Assembly (NCBI GenBank): GCA_963971425.1
Contig: OZ020515.1
Coordinates: 11,424,291-11,488,290, forward strand
Direction: 5' to 3'
DNA length: 64,000 nucleotides
Origin: Bryoerythrophyllum caledonicum
Lineage: Eukaryota > Streptophyta > Bryopsida > Pottiales > Pottiaceae
Shown here: one piece after another, positions 11,679 through 23,099 of the stretch
How the letters are laid out: each line of letters begins with the position of its first letter
Position numbering within the stretch: the first letter of the stretch is position 1
Made by a program: the position numbers and the translations under genes
The notes under the pieces: generated by a model
Told to the model about the DNA's origin: nothing
What the model saw: only the letters and a program-made list of their open reading frames with translations
Databases searched by the model: none

Positions 11679-11966
11679 ATTCTTCCCCCACCTTGATTTA
11701 TCATGACTAGTTGGTTTTAAGGTTTGTGATTGCTTGCCTAGTTGGTGGTTGGTTAGTTGGCTAGTTGATTTGTTAAGAGTTTGGTTGGTTGGTTGGTTGG
11801 TCTGTGGTTCTTTGGCTACTTGTTACATAGTGTCTACCCTCGAGAGAGGGAAGTAGTTCCAGCTTGCTTTTCCTTGTCCAGTGGGCATGGTCTTAGTAAG
11901 TGGAACGAACAGACACTTTATTCACGCCGGCCTCCTTAGGAGGTTGGCGTTATTCTTCTTCTTCAT
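11679..11966 (+). other. LINE-A 3' UTR and tail
   Basis: After the ORF2 stop there is a TTGG-rich tract (about 11705-11810), then a conserved block from about 11837 to a hairpin-like CGGCCTCCTTAGGAGG near 11930 and a TTC-rich end at 11951-11966. The same block with the same hairpin position occurs in LINE-C (reverse, 59385-59536) and at the end of the SINE (61141-61268). This is the expected pattern when a LINE reverse transcriptase recognises a 3' stem-loop. Confidence 0.78.
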
Positions 11967-12330
11967 TTGAGTCTCGAACTAGCTTAAATGATCGGAATTT
12001 GGTACCTCAAATTTACCTTACTAGGAATGGAATGTCCACCCGAGCAATATACCCCCCCCTCACAATGAAGACATGCGGGCCCCTCAAGCGGGCAGCCATT
12101 GGTGCCACGTGAGGCCAAAATTTCAGTTTTGTTTTATACTTGATTATAAAATATTAAAATTGGAAGATGTTTTAGTGCATGCCAAGGACTTAGGATAATT
12201 TTGGAGATGACCATCAAATCCGGAAGACATTCTTCTTTGCAACATTTAATGTTCATGAATTTCCAGATTTAGATTGCACGTTTGATGTTCTTAACCCAAA
12301 AAAGAAAGTTGCAAAATGTCTTCCACCTTG
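11967..12330. other. Intergenic, no gene seen
   Basis: AT-rich DNA after the LINE tail, with a short GC-richer stretch at 12050-12115. No ORF, repeat or RNA gene that I can support. Confidence 0.6.
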
Positions 12331-12720
12331 TGGCTTTGGGTTGCAAAGGGATTCAAAGGGAGGAGAGGTCAGAGCGGAGGGGACTCAAGTTTTGAGCCGT
12401 GGTGTGGAGCTCACCGTCCACTGGGCGTGGGGGCGGACGACGTGGTGGACGGCCAAGACCGACTGCAAGGATTATTCCCACCGCCCAAACGCGATGCGGT
12501 CAGCCGTGGCCGCCCGCCGGGCGGTCGACATCAGCCGTCTGATCAAGCGGGGCCGTTCGATCGGGCGGTCCGCCCAAGGCTCACAATCGGACGGCCTCCA
12601 ACACATCCTACCGGCCGATGGCATGCGTCCGCCTTGCGCGGACGGCATAAATAGCGGGCGGCCTGCCACTCACTCCGACTTTAGTGGGTGAGCTACACGC
12701 TATGGCCAGGAGCCATATCA
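12331..12720 (+). other. GC-rich segment with hairpins and TATA-like box
   Basis: A sharply GC-rich island in AT-rich surroundings. It holds perfect stem-loops: CCGCCC/GGGCGG at 12510-12524, GGGCGG/CCGCCC at 12563-12575, and CGTCCGC/GCGGACG at 12626-12644. A TATA-like CATAAATAG follows near 12646. This could be a promoter or the regulatory end of a mobile element, since a short ORF begins at 12841. I found no matching second copy in the window. Confidence 0.4.
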
Positions 12721-12840
12721 ATTGCACCCCCTGAAGTTGCCACTCTAAACTTCCACGTGCACCCTAACCAATTAACTATCATTTTGTACATTTTTATTTG
12801 TTTAATAACTTGTCAGTTCAGTGAATTCTCAAGTAGGCAA

Positions 12841-13910
12841 CATGCCTAGACGTCCGAATGCTCCAAAGGGGAAAGCCCCCGAGATTAATTGGGAAGAAAC
12901 GGACGATCCTGATTGTATAGCTGAAGAAGGATGGCAGGATGAAGAACAAACACCTTAGACGTGCACCACGTGCAGAAAATATGTAAAAATGACGCACCTG
13001 ATGAAATTGTGGCCTAGGGTCCAAGCAAGAATATTAGGGCCGCGGCGGGAAGGTCTTGCCAGCAATTGCGTGAGTTCTCATTTCACGCATCGCTATCATG
13101 AAGTCACAATTGCGGTTGGTATACGCAATGCAAGGCTGGAGATAATGTTTTATTCAAACATGGCTATGGTTTGGACTGAAATTGTATTGCACAAAGATGT
13201 GGATTGGCGCACTATGGCCGGTCGTAACATCGACCTCTTAGATCGTAGCCAACATTTTATTTACACAACTTGGAATCAACCAAGTGATTGTTGGCCTCGT
13301 TGGTCAAACCGACACTCTGGGGGGAACTTGGATGGATTACAACCACAACAACAACATGCATAATAGTTTCACGCCCATGACTATAGAGACTGTTTTTATG
13401 CCAACAATCCAAATGCATCTCCCTTTACATTTGGAAATCCAAGCGAAGGCCATTAGTACGAGAGCAGTCAATACAATACGAGAAGCTACACCCCTCCTAC
13501 TTATACAGATGCACATACGAGGAATATATATGAGACGTACCAGATCCCCCGGAGGAAGGAGCCGCCACAAATCATACCAGATAATGTTACTACTACCTTC
13601 CATGAATATGGAAGAAGCATGCATGGAAATTATCATACCCCACCACCGTCCTGTCGAAGTTCTCATGACCAAGAGGAGGATGATTTGAGAGGCAAATGCG
13701 TGAAGCCACCATCCAAAGCCAAGAAGAATACATCCGCAAACTTGAAGACGATTTCCGCTTCATGGAAATGCAATATAATTCAATGCGTGACATGTATTCG
13801 GGTGGGCCATACTCGAGTGGTGCAGGGCCAAGTTGTAGATACAATAGCGACTCTAGTGAAGATTGAGTATGCATTAGCATTCTTTCGGTATAGTCTAGAT
13901 AAGTGATGTC
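12841..13910 (+). pseudogene. Relic ORF fragments of unknown origin
   Basis: ATG at 12841 opens a short acidic peptide (EINWEETDDPDCIAEEGW) ended by TAG at 12957. The following 900 bases hold broken reading frames (for example 12989-13363 and 13284-13688) with Met/His/Gln-rich content and no domain I recognise. The pattern fits a decayed transposon gene downstream of the GC-rich segment, but I cannot name the family. Confidence 0.3.
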
Positions 13911-14370
13911 GTAGTAGTTGGTCACAATTTTTGACATCATTATAAGTATTTTAATATTTTTTTCAAGTAGGATATATGTCAATATTGCGGCCATAACAAT
14001 ATATATACGGAATGTATGTTATCTTATTAGAAATTAAGTGTTTAGATTTATTGTGAAACTTATATGAGATGTAAGAAGTGTCCACAAAGTGTGTTTGGTG
14101 TGAAATAGCCTTAAGCTCTTACAGGTTATATATCATGTTGTCCTCAAAACAATTGCTCTTGTAATACTTTTTCAACACCATTATTTGGGGTATTGGCCTC
14201 TACGACTTGCAGTCTTCTCCAAGTTCCAATTTCACTATACCCATCAATGACATAAGAGGGATTCCTTTCAAGCTTTATATTTTAGAGTTTGGTAGGGAAT
14301 AATATTCAATTTGCACATTTTGTAACCAACATAAATGCCCGTTCTTGTGGCATAAGTAAGAGAGAAACAT
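13911..14370. other. AT-rich intergenic DNA
   Basis: No gene. A short stretch at about 14091-14128 resembles, in reverse, the outer end of the MITE family described next (GTGTTTGGTGTGAAATAGCC), so it may be a terminal remnant. Confidence 0.5.
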
Positions 14371-15006
14371 AACCTTTTGTTTTATATAATTAGCCGTAGG
14401 ATCCTTATAAATTTGTAGCACAAAATTTCACAAAGTTTGACCGGATAGATTGTTTGAGTATGTTTTAGGATGACAACTCAAACAGTCAAGAAGAAGGGAC
14501 ACACCATATGTTGTAGTAGAAAAAAGAAAATGTAAAAAATAAGATGGACTGAAAGATTGTAGTCACGCAACGTTGAGGAAATTGTTCTTTTCCTTCCTTG
14601 CGTTGAGTGGACCAACAACCCTTGACTTCACTTGGTGTCAATTTTTTTATCTACACAAGGTTAGTAAACATTACCAACATGTTAATATGATGTTCTTTCC
14701 TTGTACAACAATTTTTAGAGATAGAGAAGAGGTGTAGCGTATTCAAAACAAATGTGCATGGAGTGGCATTTCATAAAATTGCAAATTCACGTAATATTGT
14801 TTTGTGAACTAAATATATTTTAGAACAATAATTGGAATGGTCAATATAAAGGTTTTGACCACATCTTGTGGTAGAAAAAATAAAATGTAAGAATAGGAAG
14901 ATATCATACTTTTATGTGGAAAAGAAGAAGTGTTTTTTGTACCTTGTTCGACGGAGTGTGACAATGTGTGAAAATGTTTGACTTAGATTATTATGCTATT
15001 TTCCAC
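14371..15006 (+). mobile_element. Partial MITE, long TTAA family (Mite-L)
   Basis: Shares several blocks with the better copies at 24057-25007 and 59602-60533, such as the TTCCTTGCGTTGAGTGG block, the CTACACAAGG block and GAAAATGTTTGACTTAG. It is cut at 15006 by another copy of the same family: the sequence CCACTTAA at 15003-15010 corresponds to an internal TTAA of the copy at 24057-25007. Confidence 0.6.
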
Positions 15007-15893
15007 TTAACCCCTAGGGTGCCGTGATAGTTTCACACCAAAAACACTTTGAAATAGTTGGTTTCTAGTGCAATGAATAAAGAAGGAACAAAAACCTTGA
15101 TTACTAGTTTTGATCGTAGGATCCCAAATACAACTTATTCAGTAACATACTCAAAAAAAATTCATAATCTTTGACCGCACAGATAGAAAGATCTACGTTT
15201 TTCAAGTCAAACAAATGGTTTATTTTCTTCCTTGCGTTCAGTGGATCGGGAGACTTTGACTTCACTTAGTAACAAATGTTTGCACTACACAAGGTCTAAA
15301 TCCATTACCATTGTGTTAAGCGCGATGTTAGTTCCCAACACACCAAATTTTAGAGGTAGAAGAGGGGTGTAGCATATTCTAAACAACTCTCCAAGGAGTG
15401 GAGGTAAAAAAATTGCCAATTCCCGATTGATTTTTTTGTGAGATTGATATGTTTTAGATTGATAATTCAAATGGTCAATAAGAAGATTTACACTACATTT
15501 TGTTGTCGGAAAAAAAAAGTAAAGAATATGAAAATCTCTAAGCTCTATGTAAAAAAAAAGAAGTTTTTTAGGTACCTTGCCCGACAATGTGCGAAAATGT
15601 TTGACTTGGGTTTGTATGCTATTTTTTACTAAATACAAGACATTCTATTTGACACCATGAAGGAAAAAAATATTACTTGCTAATATTAAAATTTTCACAT
15701 TCAATAGAGTGACCTAGCAAAAGTTTTTGGAGGTGCGCGACGTGCCCGCTCTCCTTGTTTGATATTCAAAACCCAATAGATTTTTTCATAGAATGTCGGA
15801 TTTAGGTTAAAAATGGACTCACACAAAGCTTTTAGCAATTTCATCTACAGTAAAAATTTCAAATATGAATGTCATAAATTGATACCATAGGTG
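15007..15893 (+). mobile_element. Mite-L copy inserted into another Mite-L
   Basis: Begins at TTAA 15007-15010 followed by CCCCTAGGGTGCC and TTTCACACCAAAAACACTT, matching the end of the copy at 24057-25007 read in reverse. Homology continues to about 15893 (TTGATACCATAGG). The far terminal repeat is not visible, so this copy is truncated or diverged at that end. It encodes no protein. Confidence 0.62.
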
Positions 15894-16940
15894 GAAATAG
15901 CATCTAGAGCGTGCACTAAAGTCAATAGCTACCCTCCAAAAGTAGATCAACTAAAGGACAAAACGGCATCTAGATCCTAAAATCATGGGTAGCCTAGTCA
16001 CCGGCGGATTACCGGTAGACCGGTAAACTGGAAGACTCCCGGTCCCGGGACCGGTGAACCTTTCCCTAACAAAAGTAAGTAGCCGGAGAAACCACTCAAG
16101 TGGTAATGACCGGGTGCGCAATGGGCTCCATCGACATCACTACTCTCACACTAGTATTTAAATCTAGCAACTTAAAACAACATTCCATCAACTGGTGCGA
16201 TAAATCAACAATAACACATAACATATAACAAAGGCTCAACCGGAAGACCCATCCGGAAGAGTGGAGTTATCTCCCGGTAGATCCATTGAAGGATTAACCG
16301 GAAGATTGAGTTCAAAAACTCAACCACCTACTTCAAAGTATTGTCCTTTCCAATCCCTTCCCACTTGTTCGGGTCAATCTTGGAAAGCGTCCGTGTTACC
16401 GGTGGAGTCATGTTGCCCGGGATGGATTTACTCCCGGTTCTGCCTTGTATTTACAACAATCACCTATCACAAATTATCACAACTTCTGGTCCGGCCCGGA
16501 AACACAAGTCTACCAGTCAACCGGTGGACTACTCTGGAACACTTTGTTAGAATATGTGGATGTAGGTGTCTCACATATCTAGCAACACACGAATGACACA
16601 AGGTCACATAAAATCAATACAAGGAGAGAACTTGGGAGACAAAGACTTAGAAAGAGGTCTTTCCCGGTTGACCGGAAAGACCAGGAAAAAAATAGAAAAT
16701 GTGGGATAAGACTTAAAAATGAAAGGAGGATGGAGAAAACTTAAAAGAAAGACTTGCCAGAAGGCTAGGACAATGAAAATAATTAATATGACACCAACGT
16801 AGACTCACATGTATACTAAGTCACAATATGGTCTAGATAGAGTCCACTGGAGGCCTTTTTCTCTAGATCGGGGAGGATGTTACCGGGGCTCACCCCGTTA
16901 GACAAAGAGAGAAAAAGACTTACAAACAAAGAAATTTGCA
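15894..16940. repeat. CCGG-word-rich region
   Basis: Words such as ACCGGT, CCCGGT and CCGGAAGA recur from about 16000 to 16680, for instance in ACCGGTAGACCGG and CCCGGTCCCGGGACCGG. Short open frames here look like by-products. No gene recognised. Confidence 0.5.
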
Positions 16941-17400
16941 CAAACAAGAAAAACTCAACATGGGCAAGAATCACATTTGTTTTCCAACTCCTGGTTGCAC
17001 CCGCAACCTCCTTGTCTCTTTGATCTTCTCGCCTTAGCCACGAATCTCCTTGCACCACCAAACCCTAGGAATCTCCACCAACTTGTTCAAAAAGGCACCT
17101 CCTTTTCAAACCCTAGTTGCACCACCTCCTCTTCAAATCTTCTCTTTAAAACTCCAACTTGCACCTTATCCTCTTCTTCCGAAACCCTTGTTGCACCTCT
17201 TCTTCTTCTTCAAAATCCCAACTCCAAAAAAAACAAATAGAGAGAGGGAGAAACTATGAGAGAGAGAGGGAGAAACTATGAGAGAGAGAGAGAGAACTAG
17301 AGAAGGAGATAAAGGAGAAAATTTGAGGGGGGGGAGATTTTAGAGAGGGAGGGAGAGAGGAGAGTCCCTAGAGGAGAAGAAAGAAATCTGGAAGGGGGGT
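16941..17400 (+). repeat. Degenerate CTTC/TTGCACC repeat and purine tract
   Basis: From 16985 to 17230 the words TTGCACC, CTTCTTC and AAACCCTA repeat at irregular spacing. From about 17237 to 17390 the plus strand is almost pure purine (GAGAGAGAGGGAGAAACTATG repeats). No gene. Confidence 0.6.
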
Positions 17401-18182
17401 CAAATTCGGGGGAGGTCGGCTGTCCAGAGGGGTCGGCTGCTCCTGCCCGGGTGATACCCGGGTAGCCAGGTATCAGCCCATACCTGGCTTGGTACCCGAG
17501 CTAGTTCATACCTAGATTGATACCCGGGTATGTATTTTTAAATTTTAAACTTTAAAATTTAATCTTTTTTATTTTAAAATTTAATCTTTTTTTGGTCTTT
17601 TTTATTCTTTATCTTTTTCTTTTGTCTTTTTCTTTTTTGTCTTTTCTTTTCCTCCTACAACTAACTACTAATTCTTTCAAACTTGAATTAGCGACTAGAA
17701 AAGAGGAAGTACTACTTCTAACTACCTCCTAAACTTAACTAGTTAATTTAGGTTAAGTGGTGATTTTAGACTTACATCCCAGAATCTCTTCCGGGACGCT
17801 TTGAAATTATTTTCTGGGACTTAAACTAGTGATTTTAAGACCCGATTTTATCACCACTATAAACCTAATTAACTACTTAAGCATTTCCCTATTTTCACTA
17901 TCCACTATCCAATCTAATTCCACACAACACCAACTACTTTTCTAGTTAATTAAGACTAAAAACCCTATTTTAACTAATTTTTTTGTACGGGCAATCAAGT
18001 GGGAGTTTTAGTCTCTCACAATTTACCAGATCATTTTCATTTGGTGATTCATCAATGACGCCGCGGAGGACCTCTTGTGCTGCTTGAGGTTTCAAACGTG
18101 CATATGGGATGATTGGTGGGTATTTTTATCATGTGTGGGTTGTAGAAGAGCCGAGTGTTAAAGTTGTTCGAGAAGAAAAGAT
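17401..18182. repeat. TACCCGGG-word cluster, then AT-rich DNA
   Basis: Between 17445 and 17535 the near-palindrome GATACCCGGGTA and relatives (ATACCTGG, GGTACCCGAG) recur six or more times. The rest to 18182 is AT-rich with T-runs and no supported gene. Confidence 0.5.
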
Positions 18183-18437
18183 ATGGAATGTGGGTCGAGC
18201 AAAGTTCCTAAGTGTTACCTTGAGCTAGCAGTCAATGGCAATACCATAGGGCGTCTGGTGATCCAGCTCCGGACCGACAAGGTGCCCGAAACGGCCGAGG
18301 ATTTTCGAGCTTTGTGCACTAGAGAGAATGGCAATTTGTATGAGGGCAACATATCTATGGATTATCAAAAAATAGTGTCGAAAAGAACCCACTTTGTAGT
18401 AGTGAACACTCGATCCTTGGAGGTGGGAAAAGGATGA
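18183..18437 (+). pseudogene. Cyclophilin-like N-terminal fragment
   Basis: The 84-codon frame starts with KCYLELAVNGNTIGRLVIQL, followed by VPETAEDFRALCTRENG. This matches the start of cyclophilin-type peptidyl-prolyl isomerases, where a Val-Pro-x-Thr-Ala-Glu-x-Phe-Arg-Ala-Leu-Cys segment is typical. The catalytic core that should follow (FHR, GGDF, QFFI) is missing, and after about 18345 the sequence no longer resembles the family. It is either the first exon of a broken gene or a captured gene fragment. It lies about 400 bases before LINE-B. Confidence 0.6.
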
Positions 18438-18838
18438 CTGAGTAGAGCTCCGAGATTTGTAGTGAGGGGAGAGGAAGGACTTAGACTCAGAAGCTAGCAT
18501 CCGAACAACAAGAGGTGGCTGGAGTTGTTGTGGAGCCCTTGTTTGTGGTGGATATGAGTTTATTGTGGAGATTTTGTGGAGTTGAGAGAGACACAAACAA
18601 TTGGAACGGGCTCACACATCAGATCTGTGAAGTAGTCGCTTGATGATGAGTGTATGTGTGCTACATCTACGTAGTAGTAACTGAAAGCAGGGATACTAGT
18701 GTTGGTGCCCAGATCGATGCGACAGTAGTGCTCATACAAGATGACAACACTCAGATCTAAAGAGTAGCAGATTAGATCCACAAACCTCTATTAGTCGTCC
18801 CATCTCCCCGACCTACACACTCAGCAAACAAAATTGAA
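18438..18838. other. Intergenic, no gene seen
   Basis: Unremarkable sequence between the cyclophilin fragment and LINE-B. No ORF or repeat that I can support. Confidence 0.5.
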
Positions 18839-18982
18839 GACAAGACCCAAGTAAATCTCCTGGAGCTGCTAATCGGCAGCAACCCTCCTCGGCCTCCGCA
18901 CACATCAACAGACAAGTCCCAAGCAAATCGTCTGGAACTGCTGATCGGCAGTAGCCCTCCCCCGCCTCCGCACACATCAACA
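18839..18982 (+). repeat. 72-bp tandem duplication in LINE-B leader
   Basis: Two copies of a 72-bp unit (each with GGAGCTGCTAATCGGCAG or a close variant and CCTCCGCACACATCAACA) lie side by side. Position matches the 45-bp repeats of the LINE-A leader although the sequences differ. Confidence 0.78.
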
Positions 18983-20908
18983 TCCGCCCCTGTTACACAG
19001 ATTCAGGCTACATCTAACCTCTCCATCTCAATTTTTTTATTTCAAGCACTCTCTATACTAACCAAGCTTGTTGCACACAACAGCCTTTTTCCTCACGCAT
19101 CGACACCAGCCCTTGCGGCATAGCTCCAATCCAACACCATGCAAAAAATAAGACGGAAGCAACAACAAAAACGCCCAAAGCTGAGAGGAGACCAAGTTAG
19201 CTGCAACAACCACAAGACAAAATTGAACAGGAGCACTTCTTTGTTGGAACACAGATCTGGACAATCTAGACAAACTGGACGACCCAGACCACATCAACCA
19301 CCGACACAGGCTACATCACTCCTTTTAAACTCCCTTCTCTTTTCCATGTTAATCATCACTACATCCTACCACTTGACCTTCTTTCGTTTTTTTCACTTAA
19401 TCTACACTACAACAATTATAAATCAAATTCAACTCTATGAAAAAAGCCATATATACTACTCGTACTACCTACACACACTAGTACTAACACATCATACGAA
19501 AAATCTGAACTGCCCTTTCCAGACTGCTGCAGGTCCAAAAACAAACGGATGTCTACACAGACATATCCACACAAGACAACACAATATCGCACAACGGAGT
19601 GGAGACAAACGACAACATTCTACTTCAAAAAATCCGACAATCATCACCGAATTCAACAGTAACTTCACGACACCTCATGCTATCTCTTCCCTACTCCCTC
19701 CCATACATACACACAAAATCTGATTTTATAGATATTGCAGCTACTCACCCAACTGTTGCAAGACTAATCGGACTTGTAGATCTCATCTCCTCCCTCAACC
19801 TCAGCTATCCAGACAAACAACAACGAAAAGGAGAATTAGAAAACAATACAAAGGCAAAGACTCTAAAGCAACCCTAATCCGGGAAAGGGGTAACAAGAAC
19901 GGCATCAAAAACGACAATGACCACCGTAATGGAGAACGAGAAGTCCGTAGTAGAGACAAAACAGCAAGTAGCGACCACATGACCAGACTCAAGGGTTAGA
20001 ATCAGCCCAACAAACCAGCGCTCCCACAACAAATGCACATCAACAACCACAAACATACATGCCACACCCCTCTAAATCCTCTTCAATCTTGTTTTGTAAA
20101 TTCTTCTACTTTTATTTCCATCTCTCCTTGGACAACATTTGCTCTTGCATTACAACAAAGAACCAACGCCACACTTCTGCCATAATAGTTGCTAGACTAA
20201 AAAACCTTAAACCTACATAAAACGCACTAAATATCACAATCCAGTCTCTAGGCACAACATTGTAGAATACTTACAAAGTGTGCAAAAGTGTTGCAAACCT
20301 TTGTATAGATCTAAGAAGAAGAAACAAGAAAACAACAATCTAAGTCCGGACGACAAAAAGCTCGAGGAAGACCGCCTGTGCATCCTTGATGACTACCGCC
20401 TAAGCCCAAAGGACACAGAACTTGAAGAAAATCAAGTATCCTAGGACAGAAATTGGCGGCTGCAACCAGAACCAAAGCACAACCCAGCTCCAGCAGAAGG
20501 GGCGCAGCCAAAACTCAAGTACAGGGGACAACCACAACCGAAATTGAGACGATACAAACCGCAAGGAGGCGTACAGCTGCAACACCAGACTGCCCGGACT
20601 CTTGAAGGCTGCCTCCAGTCTCACTCGGTGCCCAAAATCGTCGGCTCTGGAACTCTCACCCCAAAATTACTCTCACCTCCAAAGCCTGGAACCGGACAAC
20701 CCCAAGTAAAGGAGCCCGCTACATAGCAGCAGCAAAGATTACAGAAAGAGTAAAAGCGTGGGCATACCCACGAATTAGTAGTGGGAGATTAGTGTGCAAC
20801 ATCCCAATCAAGAAGAGAGAACTAAGCCCAAGGCCCTTTGACATCACCTCAGCCGCAACCCATCACCTCAAGACGGACCAGATCCCCCCTCTCTACCGAA
20901 CAACAAAA

Positions 20909-22205
20909 ATGACAAGTAGAGACCCCAAAAGAAACCTATTCTTTGAGGAAGACATGGAAGTAGAGTCTCCTGCAGAGATCTCCACCACATCCTCAAAGGA
21001 GAAGCTTGTAAGAAAACCAGAACAGGTGACGAGCAGCCTCAAGAAGCACAAAAATGTCTGAGAAAGAAGACGTAAGTCCTTCACACTTGAACCTCTGAAC
21101 ATGGGTTTTAAGTTCTGATTTGGTTTCCAGGTGATGGAGACTCTTGCACAAGAAGAGGGCATGGAGGAGCTTTCTAGAAAGGTGACAGCTCAAGACTTGC
21201 TAGACAGAGGTCTTAAGAAGGAGGAGGCAAAGGAAGCAAGCATTGCCAAAGTAGCCTTCCCAAGGATCTCCCAACAATTGTATCCAAGCACAAGGAATGG
21301 CGTGGAAGGCCAACACTTCAACATAACCCAGGTTCCTTGTGACATTGCTGTGAATAATGCCTCAGGTTTGGCATTAGATTTCCAAGCTGCTATTCATTTG
21401 GAGCCTCCTACCTTCTCCATGATACATGATGAAGTCACAAATATGGTTGTTAAGAAGCTAGAGTTTATGGAAATTGAACTTGGTGAGGACCTCATTGATC
21501 CAATCTCTATACAATGCCTTAGTATTAAAAAAATGTGGAAAGAAGGGAGTATGGGCGGGTATCGTTAAGTTGCATCTATTAAAACCAGAAATTGACGGTC
21601 TCATAATGCTCAAAGGTCTTAGGCCTTTTATACTTAAAATTGGTGGCCATAACACCATAAGCAAGGTTTGTAAGAGTTTCCATCACATTGCAAGTTCTAA
21701 CCTCTACGTGAAAGTGAAAGGCGACTCCCTTGTAGGAATTTCAGCACAAGCAGTCTTCAAGGACATCCTACACAATAGCTTTACAAGGGGGCAAGAAATT
21801 GAAGTCACGGGAGTACACAAGCTTAAAGAGGACGCACATGCTTTCATCATTGCTACAACTCTGGAGCAAGCCAAGAGGATCAACCTCCACCAAATTACAA
21901 CCCAACACGAAGTGCTTCATGTCAAGCACATCTCAGGTGGGTGCACTCCGCAAACCTCTAAGCTAAGAAAGAAGCTCTAACCCTAACCCTCTCCTCCTTG
22001 CCTCTTTGCATGAGTGTCATTGACACTACCAACACAATCCATAAGATTATGGGTGCAAACAATATTAAAGAGACTTGGTTCCACAAGTGGTTGGGACTAG
22101 ACACAATGGTAGTGTCAATGTACATTGTGCTAACCCCATTGTATATCGTGAGTTTGTAGGTAAAACATATACCATTGAAGGGAATTTTGTGGACTTTGCC
22201 AATTC
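20909..22205 (+). pseudogene. LINE-B ORF1 protein, interrupted
   Basis: ATG at 20909 starts a protein (MTSRDPKRNLFFEEDMEVES) that aligns with LINE-A ORF1 from its ATG at 1625. A stop at 21059 and a broken linker precede the main block from 21134 (METLAQEEGMEELSRK). A frameshift near 21540 is followed by GVWAGIVKLHLLKPEIDGL, LLKGLRPF-type sequence and ITTQHEVLHVKH, all shared with LINE-A. A further frameshift near 22095 leads to the end at VDFANS. The shared core between two diverged copies shows that ORF1 was under protein-level constraint. Confidence 0.72.
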
Positions 22206-22660
22206 CTGAACGATAAACCCTAAATTCCTTAAGGATAAACCCTAAATTCCTTAACGATAAACCCTAAAACTCATAACTTTAACAATCTTTCAAAACTTGC
22301 AAAAATTGGAATCTCAAAACTTGCATCTCAAAACTTGCAATTTCAATCTCCACAACTTGAACTTACAATTGTGCAACTCCAACTTTCTATTCCAACTTCC
22401 AAAATCACAATTTCAACATTCATAACCTCAACAACCTTCAAAACTTACAAAACTTGCAATCTTAAATTTACATATCAAAACTTGCAATTTTACCTCAAAA
22501 CTTGCAATTTCAATCTCCACAACTTGAACTTGCAATTTTACAACTCCAACTTTGTATTCCAACCTCCAAGAGCACAATTTCAACTAACTCCGACTCCAAC
22601 TTCACATCTTTTGCATTCCAAGTTTGTAACTCATAATCTAAAACTCAATCTTTAAGTGCA
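22206..22660 (+). repeat. 22-bp and 167-bp tandem repeats
   Basis: A 22-bp unit with GATAAACCCTAAATTCCTTA occurs three times (starts 22212, 22234, 22256). Then a unit of about 167 bp, rich in AACTTGCAATTTCAA words, occurs twice (near 22330 and 22497). The open frame across 22335-22655 follows the repeats and is not taken as a gene. Confidence 0.72.
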
Positions 22661-23099
22661 CATGCCAAAAAATGTTTTGAACATTAAATTTGTAATCAAG
22701 AATTTCAAGTTTGTTTTGGATAAGCACAAATTGCAATACACAAATTGGATTTTCCACACCCACAAGTTTAACAGCTAAATTTCAGAACCGTGCAGTGTAC
22801 CACGCAGTAACTAACCGTGCAGGAACTGCGCAGATTATGATTTTAGTAGTATGATATATATATATATATATATATATATCTAATCTTCCAATTTAACATT
22901 TGATCATATTGCCAATTTCCAAGCCACCAAGTGACATTTCTGTCTTTAGTAATCGGAATACCATCCAATTCCTCAACAAAGATTGACAAACTTCCTATGA
23001 TTGAAGAGCAACAATCCTAATTTTTGTTTACCAAAGCCATCAATCATCCTTGAACCAAGCGTTGTCTTTAAAAGTTGACTAATGCACGTCTCGTTAACC
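22661..23099. repeat. AT-rich DNA with (TA)n microsatellite
   Basis: A pure TA run occupies about 22854-22879. The rest is AT-rich with no gene. Confidence 0.7.

Larger units (their letters stand above)
1..11966 (+). mobile_element. LINE-A, long non-LTR retrotransposon with 2A-like motif
   Basis: A single sense-strand element runs from the left edge to a TTC-rich tail near 11966. Order: leader with tandem repeats, ORF1 (1625-3268), low-complexity TAC/ACA tract, an N/T/K-rich leader ending in a 2A-like motif, APE-type endonuclease, reverse transcriptase, an extra domain, RNase H, and a Cys/His C-terminus ending at 11678, then a 3' UTR. No long terminal repeats are seen. The sense strand is strikingly rich in A and C and poor in G. 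At about 12 kb it is longer than most LINEs. A few stops and frameshifts inactivate it, but most domains read continuously, so it is probably a fairly young copy. Its 5' end lies outside the window, so a target-site duplication cannot be tested. I do not assign it to a named clade. Confidence 0.88.
18839..22205 (+). mobile_element. LINE-B, 5' part of a second LINE
   Basis: A/C-rich sense-strand DNA with the same layout as the start of LINE-A: tandem repeats in the leader (18839-18982), a long leader with no clear gene, then ORF1 homologous to LINE-A ORF1. The element stops abruptly after the ORF1 block at about 22205, and no endonuclease or RT follows, so it is 3'-deleted. ORF1 proteins differ from LINE-A at many positions, so this is a separate subfamily. 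Its left boundary is approximate. Confidence 0.72.

Noticed and set aside
12648-12653. TATA box as promoter of a functional gene
   Set aside because: The downstream frame ends after 39 codons and the following frames are broken, so no working gene can be shown.
19139-19877. Two overlapping frames in the LINE-B leader as genes
   Set aside because: No recognisable domain, A/C-rich composition alone can keep frames open, and no counterpart in LINE-A.
22206-22277. CCCTAAA words as an interstitial telomere repeat
   Set aside because: CCCTAAA is the plant telomere unit, but here it occurs once per 22-base unit and is not in a direct (CCCTAAA)n array.
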